Assembly (NCBI RefSeq): GCF_003938655.1
Contig: NZ_RJJT01000011.1
Span: forward strand, 1-64,000
Reading direction: 5' to 3'
From: Rhizobium pisi
GTDB lineage: Bacteria; Pseudomonadota; Alphaproteobacteria; Rhizobiales; Rhizobiaceae
DNA: 64,000 nucleotides
Shown here: one piece after another, positions 54,124 to 62,134 of the stretch
How the letters are laid out: every line of letters starts with the position of its first letter
Position numbering within the stretch: the first letter of the stretch is position 1
The notes under the pieces: model-generated
What the model was told of the DNA's origin: nothing
The model's input: the letters and a program-made list of their open reading frames with translations, nothing else
Databases searched by the model: none
Program-made: the position numbers and the translations under genes

Positions 54124-54180
54124 CCGACTCCTGTCGGCTCGCTCGTCGGACGCTACGGCGGATCGACGGAAAGGCGAGCC
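54124..54180 (+). promoter_or_regulatory. Alternative hairpins between leader ORF and mgtE
   Basis: CCGAC-TCCT-GTCGG (54124-54137) forms one stem. GGCTCGC (54136-54142) pairs with GCGAGCC (54174-54180), reinforced by CGTCG (54144-54148) with CGACG (54164-54168), and that fold hides the AAGGCGAG ribosome site of mgtE. The two folds share GG at 54136-54137 and exclude each other. GCCGTA inside the leader ORF (54099-54104) can also pair with TACGGC (54154-54159). Confidence 0.55.
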
Positions 54181-54184
54181 TCAA

Positions 54185-55558
54185 ATGAATATCAATCGCT
54201 TCCCTCTTCGGGCAGGCCATGCCGCCCGTGCCTTCATCAACAACAGCCGCGGCGCAACGATCGCCGAACACGTCGATGCGTTGAATGCGCTGAGCGTCCA
54301 GGACGCCGGGCGCGTGCTGTCGGGCATGCCGCTGGACTATGCCGTCAACATTCTCGACCGGCCGGAGCTTCGCAACGCCGCACAGATCCTTGCGCTCATG
54401 GGCGCGGAGGACGCTGCCCGGCTGCTACATGGCATGTCCAACGACCGCGTCGCCGACGTGCTGCTCGAACTCGACGGCGAGACCCGCGCTCGTCTGTTCT
54501 CCAGCCTCGACGAGCCGGTGCGCATCGCCATCCAGCACCTGATGGGCTATCCGCCGCGCACGGCCGGCGGCATCATGACGACGGAATTCGTCAGCGTGCC
54601 TGATAGCTGGACCGTCGCCCAGACACTCGACCATGTGCGCCAGGTCGAACGCTCGCGCGAGACGGTCTATGCCATCTACGTGCTCGACGAGGTGAGCCAT
54701 GCACTGATGCATGTGGTGACGCTCCGCCGCCTCATCACCGGCGAGCCGGACGCGTCTATCCTCTCGGTGGCGCAGAAGGGCACGCCGGTTTCGGCCGATC
54801 CACTGATGAAGCAGGAAGATGTCGCCCGGCTGATCCGCAAACACGACCTGCTCGCCCTGCCCGTCACCGACGAACATGGGCAGGTGCTCGGCATCGTCAC
54901 CGTCGACGACGTAATCGACACGATGATATCGGACACGACGGAAGCAGCCCAGAAGTTCGGCGGCATGGAAGCGCTCGGCCAGCCCTACATGAAGATCAAC
55001 TTCGCCGGCATGATCCGCAAGCGCGCCGGCTGGCTCGCAGCGCTTTTCCTCGGCGAGATGCTGACGGCAAGCGCCATGCAGCATTTTGAAGGCGAGCTTG
55101 AGAAGGCTGTGGTGCTGACGCTGTTCATCCCGCTGATCATGAGCTCGGGCGGCAATTCCGGTTCGCAGGCGACCTCGCTGATCATCCGGGCGCTGGCGCT
55201 GGGCGAATTGAAGCTTTCGGACTGGTGGAAGGTGCTCTTGCGCGAATTGCCGACCGGCATCGTGCTCGGTGCGATCCTCGGCCTCGTCGGCTTCATCCGC
55301 ATCGTCTTCTGGCAGTCGGCCGGCCTCTATGATTACGGCCCGCACTGGCAGATGGTCGCCATCACGGTGTTTGCCGCCTTGATCGGGATCGTCACCTTCG
55401 GCTCGATCTGCGGCTCGATGCTGCCCTTCTTGTTGCAGAAGCTCCGGCTCGATCCGGCTAGCGCGTCGGCTCCCTTCGTCGCCACGCTGGTCGACGTCAC
55501 CGGGCTCGTCATCTACTTCTCGGTGGCGCTGCTCATCCTCAGCGGTACGCTGCTGTAG
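54185..55558 (+). CDS. mgtE: Magnesium transporter MgtE
   Basis: A 457-residue protein: N-terminal superhelical MgtE_N domain (about 20-130, LHGMSNDRVADVLLELDGET), two CBS domains (about 135-260, with LPVTDEHGQVLGIVTVDDVI), a connecting helix and five membrane helices (about 285-455, SSGGNSGSQATSLIIRALAL being the pore signature). It is a Mg2+ channel gated by cytosolic Mg2+. It is preceded by a possible leader ORF and alternative hairpins. Confidence 0.95.
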   Translation: MNINRFPLRAGHAARAFINNSRGATIAEHVDALNALSVQDAGRVLSGMPLDYAVNILDRPELRNAAQILALMGAEDAARLLHGMSNDRVADVLLELDGETRARLFSSLDEPVRIAIQHLMGYPPRTAGGIMTTEFVSVPDSWTVAQTLDHVRQVERSRETVYAIYVLDEVSHALMHVVTLRRLITGEPDASILSVAQKGTPVSADPLMKQEDVARLIRKHDLLALPVTDEHGQVLGIVTVDDVIDTMISDTTEAAQKFGGMEALGQPYMKINFAGMIRKRAGWLAALFLGEMLTASAMQHFEGELEKAVVLTLFIPLIMSSGGNSGSQATSLIIRALALGELKLSDWWKVLLRELPTGIVLGAILGLVGFIRIVFWQSAGLYDYGPHWQMVAITVFAALIGIVTFGSICGSMLPFLLQKLRLDPASASAPFVATLVDVTGLVIYFSVALLILSGTLL

Positions 55559-55586
55559 AGCATGCATACGGCAAGCCCGAGCGGAA

Positions 55587-56060
55587 TTATTTTCCCTCGG
55601 GCAACTTCAACGGACCGTGCGTCTTGATGCTGCGGATGGCGAAGTTCGAACGGATGTCGCTGACATTCGGCAGGGTCAGCAGCGTCTCGGTTAGAAGCCG
55701 GTCATAGGCGGCGAGATCCTCCACCACCACTTCGGCCAAGAAATCCGCGGTACCCGAGATCAGGAAGCAGGAGACGATCTCGGGGATGGCGAGCAGCGCC
55801 TTCTGCTGCGCCTCCGAATTCTCGCGACTGTGATGAACAACCTTGAATTCCACGAAGACGGTCAGGCCGAGGCCGACTTCCTTGCGATCGATATCGGCGG
55901 TGTATCCGCGGATGATGCCGGTACGTTCGAGATTGCGGATGCGGCGCAGACAGGGCGACGGCGAGAGATTCACCTTCTCGGCGATCTCGACATTGGTGGC
56001 CCGCGCATCCTCCTGCAGGCATTTCAGGATGGCAATATCGAATTTATCGAGATTTGGCAT
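55587..56060 (-). CDS. Lrp/AsnC-family transcriptional regulator
   Basis: A 157-residue protein: N-terminal helix-turn-helix (DIAILKCLQEDARATNVEIA; VNLSPSPCLRRIRNLERTGI) and C-terminal RAM ligand domain (FLISGTADFLAEVVVEDLAA). It is divergent from an EamA exporter across about 140 bp, the layout of Lrp-type regulators of amino-acid efflux. The ATG at 56060 is chosen to fit the usual N-terminus of the family. Confidence 0.9.
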   Translation of the reverse strand: MPNLDKFDIAILKCLQEDARATNVEIAEKVNLSPSPCLRRIRNLERTGIIRGYTADIDRKEVGLGLTVFVEFKVVHHSRENSEAQQKALLAIPEIVSCFLISGTADFLAEVVVEDLAAYDRLLTETLLTLPNVSDIRSNFAIRSIKTHGPLKLPEGK

Positions 56061-56201
56061 TTTCACGATATCCATAGGCGCCAGTTGGCAGAAGATTGCG
56101 TGTAGCATGATTTTTGAGCCACAGATAGCAAGGACATGCCCCGGCCTCTGGCGCTAATCTTTTCCTCAACCGGACAGGCTCCGGACTAGGGAAAGGACAG
56201 G

Positions 56202-57110
56202 ATGATGACCACCCTTGCATTCTCGAACGACAAGTCGCCATCGCAGGCAATCGGTTATGCCGGGGGCACCATCACCGTACTGATCTGGGCGACATGGTTT
56301 CTTGTCACGCGCCACAGTGCGACAACGCCGCTCGGCTCGATCGACATCGGGCTGATCCGCTTCGGCATTCCAGCCATCGCGCTTGCGCCCATCTGGATGA
56401 AAACAGGCCTGTTGCCGAAGGCCGTGCCGCTTCACCTGCTCGCCATCATGGTGTCCGGCTCCGGCGCCATCTTCTTCCTTCTAACCACTTTTGCAATTCA
56501 TTCCACGCCGGCCGCCTCTTCAGGCATCCTGCTCGGCGGCTCCATGCCGCTCGCCACGGCGTTGATTGGGGCTGCGCTGTTTCGCGAAAGGCCTGACGGT
56601 ACACGCATCGCGGGGCTCGTCGCGATCGTCGCCGGCGTGCTGATCCTGCTCACGCGCAGCCTTGCGGACGCCTCATTGCCGTGGACGAGCTTCGTGCTGC
56701 TGCCGGCCGGCGCCCTTCTCTGGGCGAGCTATACCCATGCTTTCCGCCGCTCCGGTCTGACGGCCGTGCAGGCGAGCGCCCTGATTGCCGTCTGGTCCTT
56801 CCTGATGATGGGCGCGCTTGCGGTGATCTTCGGCATCTCGCTGCCTCAGGTTCCTCTGCAGGAAATCGGCCTTCAGACGCTGAGTCAGGGCATTCTTTCC
56901 GGCCTCGTCGCCATGGTGGCCTACGGCACCGCCGTCAGAACACTTGGCGGAACGCAGGCCGCCGCCTTCACGGCCCTGACGCCCGTGCTGGCAACCCTCG
57001 GCGGCGGCTTGCTGCTTGGCGAACAGATCGGCGTTACCGAAATCAGCGCCGCCGTGATCACAGGCATCGGCGTGGCACTTTCGACCGGCATTGCCGCCAA
57101 GCGTCGCTGA
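56202..57110 (+). CDS. EamA/DMT-family exporter
   Basis: A 302-residue membrane protein with ten helices in two EamA repeats (about 18-145 and 160-298). Segments include LIWATWFLVTRHSATTPLGS at the first helix and ALTPVLATLGGGLLLGEQIG near the end. It probably exports an amino acid or metabolite under control of the divergent Lrp protein; the substrate is unknown. AAAGGACAGG precedes tandem ATGs. Confidence 0.87.
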   Translation: MMTTLAFSNDKSPSQAIGYAGGTITVLIWATWFLVTRHSATTPLGSIDIGLIRFGIPAIALAPIWMKTGLLPKAVPLHLLAIMVSGSGAIFFLLTTFAIHSTPAASSGILLGGSMPLATALIGAALFRERPDGTRIAGLVAIVAGVLILLTRSLADASLPWTSFVLLPAGALLWASYTHAFRRSGLTAVQASALIAVWSFLMMGALAVIFGISLPQVPLQEIGLQTLSQGILSGLVAMVAYGTAVRTLGGTQAAAFTALTPVLATLGGGLLLGEQIGVTEISAAVITGIGVALSTGIAAKRR

Positions 57111-57127
57111 GCGTTTCGATCAATCAA

Positions 57128-57159
57128 GAGCCGCCGTTAGCGATATGCTGCGGCGGTTC
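57128..57159. terminator. Terminator-like hairpin between convergent genes
   Basis: GAGCCGCCG pairs with CGGCGGTTC (9 bp, one G-T pair) around a 14-base loop. It overlaps the stop codon of the small secreted protein gene. Confidence 0.6.
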
Positions 57160-57388
57160 AATTCGAATGAACGCAGGATTTTTTGAGTTGACCCGACTTC
57201 TCTTTATGCACGAATTTGGCAATCTGCCCTGCAGGACACTGCCCGTCATTAAAAAGCACCGCATGCCCCGCCGGCAATGACTGAGTTGTCGGCCTCTGCG
57301 TAACGGTCTTGATGGCCGCCAGCGCGGGTAAAGCACTGGCAAACGTAGACAACGCCACGATAGAAACTATTACGCTTATACTACGCAT
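57158..57388 (-). CDS. Small secreted protein (DUF6719-like)
   Basis: A 76-residue protein with a signal peptide (IVSIVALSTFASALPALA, cut near residue 24) and a mature part TQSLPAGHAVLFNDGQCPAG, ending in a Lys-rich tail with a second Cys. It resembles short rhizobial exported proteins of the DUF6719 type, probably with one disulfide. GGAGGGAGG lies upstream of the ATG. Function unknown. Confidence 0.65.
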   Translation of the reverse strand: MRSISVIVSIVALSTFASALPALAAIKTVTQRPTTQSLPAGHAVLFNDGQCPAGQIAKFVHKEKSGQLKKSCVHSN

Positions 57389-57514
57389 TGCGGCCTCCCT
57401 CCATGAATAGACCGCAGTATACTGAGCACACTTGTCCCGTTCGTCAATTCACTTGCATCAGCGATGTTCGCTCTGCTCTCCCTGAGGGCATGGCTTTGCT
57501 TTCGGCCCTAGGGC

Positions 57515-58135
57515 TTAGGCCGTAGCCTGAATGACGACAACCCTGGCGCCGACATCGACACGGCCATAGAGATCGATCACGTCGTTGTTCATCATACGGA
57601 TGCAGCCGCTCGACATCGCCAGGCCGATCGATTCCGGCTGGTTCGTGCCGTGAATGCGGAAATGCGTATCATCGCCGCCGCGATAGAGATACATCGCCCG
57701 CGCGCCGAGCGGATTGTTCGGACCGCCCGGCATGCCGCCGGCAAGCTTGCGATAGCGTTCTTCGCGGCGCTGCATGTTTTCGGTGGGCGTCCAACTCGGC
57801 CACTCGGCCTTGCGGCCGATATAGGCGTCGCCGGCAAATGCCAGCCCCTCGCGGCCGACGCCCACGCCATAGCGCATCGCCCTGTTATCGCCGAGGATGT
57901 AGTAGGCGCGACGCGCCGGCGTATCGACGATGATGGTCCCCGCTGCATGCGTCGTTTCATAAGCCACTTCCTGGCGACGGAGCTCCGGCTTGATCTTGTC
58001 GATCGGCACCTGCCTCAGCGGAAATTTTTCATCAGGAAGTGCCGCGTAATTCGTCTGGCTGTTCAAACCGGTCGAGGAGCAGCCGGCCACGACAAGGGGC
58101 AGAGCAATCAGAAAGCCCCGGCGGGAGATCGTCAT
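57515..58135 (-). CDS. L,D-transpeptidase lipoprotein (YkuD)
   Basis: A 206-residue protein with a lipoprotein signal (ALPLVVAGC, Cys19) and an arginine pair ahead of it (SRRGF). The YkuD domain (about 65-203) has the catalytic set His162 in RIHGTNQ and Cys178 in MSSGCIRM. It forms 3-3 peptidoglycan cross-links or anchors envelope proteins. A second, non-lipidated relative is encoded within the Tad operon. AAGGACACC precedes the ATG. Single gene. Confidence 0.92.
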   Translation of the reverse strand: MTISRRGFLIALPLVVAGCSSTGLNSQTNYAALPDEKFPLRQVPIDKIKPELRRQEVAYETTHAAGTIIVDTPARRAYYILGDNRAMRYGVGVGREGLAFAGDAYIGRKAEWPSWTPTENMQRREERYRKLAGGMPGGPNNPLGARAMYLYRGGDDTHFRIHGTNQPESIGLAMSSGCIRMMNNDVIDLYGRVDVGARVVVIQATA

Positions 58136-58269
58136 GAAGGTGTCCTTAGTGCGTCGAGAGATGTCGCAGGCTAAGGAATTTATGGTTAACGAATGACTAA
58201 GGACCGCAGCCGGCAAGCGATCACGAAAGCGTCAGCCCCGTGAAATGCCGGCTGCGATGCCGATCCGCT

Positions 58270-59934
58270 TCACATATTCGGATAGACCGGTCCTTCACCG
58301 CCCTGCGGCGGCACCCAGTTGATGTTCTGGTTGGGGTCCTTGATGTCACAGGTCTTGCAGTGCACGCAGTTCTGGGCGTTGATGACGAAGACCTCTTCGC
58401 CGTCCTTCTCCACCCATTCATAGACGCCGGCCGGACAGTAACGCGTCGATGGACCGGCATAGATGTCGTGTTCGGAACGCTTCTGCAGGCCCATGTCCTT
58501 CACCTGCAGATGCACCGGCTGATCCTCCTCGTGGTTGGTGTTCGACAGGAACACCGAGGACAGCCGATCGAAGGTTAGGACGCCATCCGGCTTCGGATAG
58601 GCGATCGGCTTATGCTGCGAGGCGGGTTCAAGCGATTGGGCATCGGTCTTGCCATGTTTCAGCGTGCCGAAGAAGGAGAAGCCAAACAGCGTGTTCGTCC
58701 ACATGTCGAGACCACCGAGCGCGACACCGAGGGCCGTGCCGAACTTCGACCACAGCGGCTTGACATTGCGAACCCGCTTCAGATCTCGGCCGATGTCGCC
58801 CTTGCGCCATTCATTTTCGATCTCGACGACCTCGTCATGGCTGCGGCCGGCTTCGATCGCAGCCGCAATCTTCTCGGCCGCCAGCATGCCCGACAGAACC
58901 GCATTGTGGCTGCCCTTGATGCGCGGCACGTTGACAAGACCGGCCGAACAGCCGATCAGCGCTCCACCGGGGAAGGAAAGCTTCGGCACCGACTGGTAGC
59001 CGCCCTCGGTGATGGCGCGCGCGCCATAGGAGAGCCGCTTGCCGCCCTCGAAGGTGCCGCGGATCGCCGGATGTGTCTTGAAGCGCTGGAATTCCTCGAA
59101 GGGATAGAGATAAGGGTTCTTGTAGTTCAGATGGACGACGAATCCGACCGCCACCAGATTGTCTTCAAGGTGGTAGAGGAAGGAGCCGCCGCCGGTCTTG
59201 AAACCAAGCGGCCAGCCGAAGGAGTGCTGCACCAGCCCCTGTCGGTGGTTCTCCGGCTTGACCTGCCAGAGCTCCTTGATGCCGATGCCGAATTTTTGGG
59301 GTTCGCGGTCTTTCTGCAGATCGAATTTCGCGATCAACTGCTTGGCGAGCGAGCCGCGCACGCCCTCGCCGATCAGCACATATTTGCCAAGCAGCTCCAT
59401 GCCGCGGGTGTAGTTCGGGCCGGGCTCGCCGTTCTTCTCGATCCCCATGTCGCCGGTGGCGACGCCGATCACCGCACCTTCGTCATTGTAGAGCACTTCG
59501 GTCGCGGCAAAGCCCGGATAGATCTCGACACCGAGTTCCTCGGCCTTACCAGCCAGCCAGCGACAGACATTGCCGAGCGAGACGATGTAATTGCCGTGAT
59601 TGTTCATCAAGGGCGGCATCAGTACGTTCGGCAGGCGGATCGAGCCGGCGGGGCCGAGTACCAGGAAGTGATCTGATGTCACCTCGGTCTTGAAGGGATG
59701 GTCGCTCTCGCTGCGCCAGCCGGGCAGCAGCCGGTCGATGCCAACGGGATCGACGACGGCGCCGGACAGGATATGGGCGCCGACTTCCGAGCCCTTCTCC
59801 AAAACGACAACCGACAGCTCCGGATTGACCTGCTTCAGACGGATCGCCGCAGACAGACCGGCAGGTCCGCCACCGACGATCACCACGTCGAATTCCATGC
59901 TTTCGCGTTCGGGCAGCTCACTCACCTCGGTCAT
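58270..59934 (-). CDS. etfD: Electron transfer flavoprotein-ubiquinone oxidoreductase
   Basis: A 554-residue inner-membrane-associated flavoprotein that passes electrons from ETF (fatty-acid and branched-chain amino-acid oxidation) to ubiquinone. FAD motif VVIVGGGPAGLSAAIRL (19-35). The C-terminal 4Fe-4S cluster is bound by Cys500, Cys523, Cys526 and Cys529. Length and motifs are complete. GGAG is 8 bases upstream of the ATG chosen. The divergent spacer carries a palindrome matching LiuR-type sites, which fits a degradation-linked role. Confidence 0.95.
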   Translation of the reverse strand: MTEVSELPERESMEFDVVIVGGGPAGLSAAIRLKQVNPELSVVVLEKGSEVGAHILSGAVVDPVGIDRLLPGWRSESDHPFKTEVTSDHFLVLGPAGSIRLPNVLMPPLMNNHGNYIVSLGNVCRWLAGKAEELGVEIYPGFAATEVLYNDEGAVIGVATGDMGIEKNGEPGPNYTRGMELLGKYVLIGEGVRGSLAKQLIAKFDLQKDREPQKFGIGIKELWQVKPENHRQGLVQHSFGWPLGFKTGGGSFLYHLEDNLVAVGFVVHLNYKNPYLYPFEEFQRFKTHPAIRGTFEGGKRLSYGARAITEGGYQSVPKLSFPGGALIGCSAGLVNVPRIKGSHNAVLSGMLAAEKIAAAIEAGRSHDEVVEIENEWRKGDIGRDLKRVRNVKPLWSKFGTALGVALGGLDMWTNTLFGFSFFGTLKHGKTDAQSLEPASQHKPIAYPKPDGVLTFDRLSSVFLSNTNHEEDQPVHLQVKDMGLQKRSEHDIYAGPSTRYCPAGVYEWVEKDGEEVFVINAQNCVHCKTCDIKDPNQNINWVPPQGGEGPVYPNM

Positions 59935-60081
59935 CCATTCGTCTCCACTTGGCCGCCGGCGGCCATCATCCCCTGATCGGCACTTTCTTGTCAAAACGAG
60001 AAGGGATTGTCGAGCCGGGATACGACAGCCGATCTTCCAATTCGCACAATGATATGCATCCCGCATCAGGATTATATGACG

Positions 60082-60097
60082 TTTACGTTAACGTCAA
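60082..60097. promoter_or_regulatory. LiuR-like palindrome between etfD and the SDR gene
   Basis: TTTACGTTAACGTCAA, inside the larger symmetry GACGTT-TACGTT-AACGTC (60078-60095). It resembles the ACGT-centred sites of LiuR, a MerR-family regulator of branched-chain amino-acid and fatty-acid breakdown in proteobacteria. The comparison is from memory. Confidence 0.5.
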
Positions 60098-60188
60098 TTA
60101 TCAAACGCCGCCGAACCGATCGCACTCCCTTTCCTTTTCCGCCGCTTGCGCCTTATACATCGCTCGGACATATCGGAGGGCAAAGTTC

Positions 60189-60977
60189 ATGGATCTCGGC
60201 ATCGAAGGCAAACGCGCACTCGTTCTCGCCTCCTCACGCGGCCTCGGCCTCGGCATCGCCGTGGCGCTGGCGCGGGAGGGCGCAAACGTACTGCTCTGCG
60301 GGCGCAGCGGCGAACAGCTGGAGGCCAATTGCAAGGCGATCAATGCCGAAGGCAGGGGCAAGGCCGACTGGATCTGGGCCAATCTCGGCGATGAACGCTT
60401 CGTCGAGATGACGACGACGGCTGTGAAAGAGAAGTTCGGCGGGCTCGATATCCTCGTCAACAATACCGGCGGACCGACGCCCGGCACGACCGAAGACATG
60501 ACGGCCGAAAAGCTCGAGACCTATTTCCTCTCCATGGTCGCCCGCGTGATCACGCTCACCAATGCGCTGCTGCCCGGCATGAAGGCGCAGGGCTGGGGCC
60601 GCATCCTGACCGTTGCTTCGTCAGGCGTGATCGAACCGATCGCCAACCTGGCGCTGTCGAATACGCTGCGCCCGGCCCTTGCCGGCTGGAGCAAGACGCT
60701 TGCCTCCGAAGTGGCGGGCTTCGGCATCACCACCAACCTGCTTTTGCCGGGCAGCATCCTGACGGCGCGGCTCGACGATCTCGACGGGGCTGCGGCAAAA
60801 CGGACGGGCAAGAGCCTCGAGGAGATCCGCACCGACAAGGAAGCGCGCATTCCAGCCGGCCGCTACGGCCGGGTGGAGGAATTTGCCGCAGCGGCTGCCT
60901 TCCTGTGCAGCCAGCCGGCAAGCTACATTACCGGTTCCCTCATCCGCTGCGACGGCGGCGCGGCGCGATCCGTCTGA
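60189..60977 (+). CDS. SDR-family oxidoreductase with non-canonical active site
   Basis: A 262-residue Rossmann protein. The cofactor loop is LASSRGLGLGIAVAL instead of TGxxxGxG, NNTGGPTP replaces the NNAG motif, and where YxxxK is expected there is LALSNTLRP, so the catalytic Tyr and Lys appear absent. Ser of VASSGVIEP is kept. It fits a 3-oxoacyl-ACP-reductase-like SDR subgroup that lacks the classical tetrad. Its activity is open. It is divergent from etfD across a shared regulatory palindrome. GGAGGGCAAAGTTC precedes the ATG. Confidence 0.85.
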   Translation: MDLGIEGKRALVLASSRGLGLGIAVALAREGANVLLCGRSGEQLEANCKAINAEGRGKADWIWANLGDERFVEMTTTAVKEKFGGLDILVNNTGGPTPGTTEDMTAEKLETYFLSMVARVITLTNALLPGMKAQGWGRILTVASSGVIEPIANLALSNTLRPALAGWSKTLASEVAGFGITTNLLLPGSILTARLDDLDGAAAKRTGKSLEEIRTDKEARIPAGRYGRVEEFAAAAAFLCSQPASYITGSLIRCDGGAARSV

Positions 60978-60987
60978 CGGCTGCGCC

Positions 60988-61866
60988 TCAGCCGACGCGG
61001 GCCGCCGCGGCCCAAGTCGCGACACTTCGGATCATCTCTTCGACGTAAGCCGGATCGTCCGCAAATTCGGCGAGTTCGGACAGACGATGGAAACCCGTGA
61101 GGATCGCGATGCGCCGTCGGTCGAGCCTGCGTCCGGTCAGGATTTCATATGCCGATACGATGCGGGCGGTCAGATCGGGCGAAATGAAATTCGAGTAGAT
61201 GAATTCCTGGTGCAACGGGCCAAAGCCGGAATCGGCGAAATCGTAGATGCCGTTGAGCCTCCTCTGCGCGTGGTCGAAGGCCATGTTCCAGCCATGGCCG
61301 CCGAAGAAGCCGTAGATGTTGCCGTAAGGATCGGGCGACAAGGCTTCGAAATCCGAAACGACGGCCCGCGCAAAGCTCGTAATGTCGGGCGGCAGCAGCG
61401 GCAAAGCCTTCGCTCTCACAGCCTCGGGCGATTGCCAGGGCAGGATTGCCGCCGCGCCGGCCGTCCGCATGCGGTCGGCATCGAGCACATGCAGTTCGGC
61501 GTAAAATCGCGCGAGGTCTTCCGCCAGGTGCTGACGATCGCTGCCCCCGAGCGCATCGTAGTCTTCGGCGATGAGATGTTCGCCCTCGATCTTGGTGTGG
61601 CTGGAGAAGACCGGTGGCCCGTCGTGAATTCGCATATCGGGAATCGCCATCGAAAGCGACGGCCGAATGACATCGAGCAAGGCAGCTTCCTTCTGAAGCA
61701 CCCGCTCTGCGGTGAGATTGCGGGGAAACTTGAAAATCAGCGTGTCATCGACGTCAATCGCGATCGAATCCCAACCCTTTGCTGCCAGTCTGAAGACCGC
61801 GCCGGTGAGATGAGGAAACACGCTTATGATGAGAGAGCGAAACTCGCTGGCGTCCAACTCAGCCAT
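60988..61866 (-). CDS. Aminoglycoside phosphotransferase-family protein
   Basis: A 292-residue kinase-like protein. Visible: IDVDDTLIFKFPRNLTAERV (ATP-lysine region), FGGHGWNMAFDHA (catalytic loop, HG.....D form with Asn-Met in place of usual residues) and GIYDFADSGFGP (DFD/DFG-type metal motif). Substrate unknown; the family includes antibiotic, choline and homoserine kinases. It converges on the SDR gene with 10 bases between stops. Confidence 0.8.
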   Translation of the reverse strand: MAELDASEFRSLIISVFPHLTGAVFRLAAKGWDSIAIDVDDTLIFKFPRNLTAERVLQKEAALLDVIRPSLSMAIPDMRIHDGPPVFSSHTKIEGEHLIAEDYDALGGSDRQHLAEDLARFYAELHVLDADRMRTAGAAAILPWQSPEAVRAKALPLLPPDITSFARAVVSDFEALSPDPYGNIYGFFGGHGWNMAFDHAQRRLNGIYDFADSGFGPLHQEFIYSNFISPDLTARIVSAYEILTGRRLDRRRIAILTGFHRLSELAEFADDPAYVEEMIRSVATWAAAARVG

Positions 61867-61970
61867 GACAACCCGCCTTTTCTGTTTTCTGCGTTCTTCC
61901 GCGCAACAAAGGCATACGCTTACAGCCGTCGGACTGCATCAAGTTGCGCGCTCCTATATTAGTACAGTTT

Positions 61971-61988
61971 GAATATTACGGAATATTC
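61971..61988. promoter_or_regulatory. Palindromic operator candidate before the RND operon
   Basis: GAATATT-ACGG-AATATTC, perfect 7-base arms, in AT-rich DNA about 150 bases before the efflux adaptor gene. It is the size and shape of a TetR- or MarR-type site; no such regulator gene is adjacent in this window. Confidence 0.5.
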
Positions 61989-62134
61989 ATTACAAAAATT
62001 TAAGCCGTTATAACCACTTAGTGATCGTGTCCGGACAATTATGTCTTTTTTGCGCCGCAATATAAGCGGCTCAATCAGGGCATAAAATTTGCACCCTTGC
62101 CCCCCGCAACCTTGCCCAAAGTCCGGTCTCGCCC

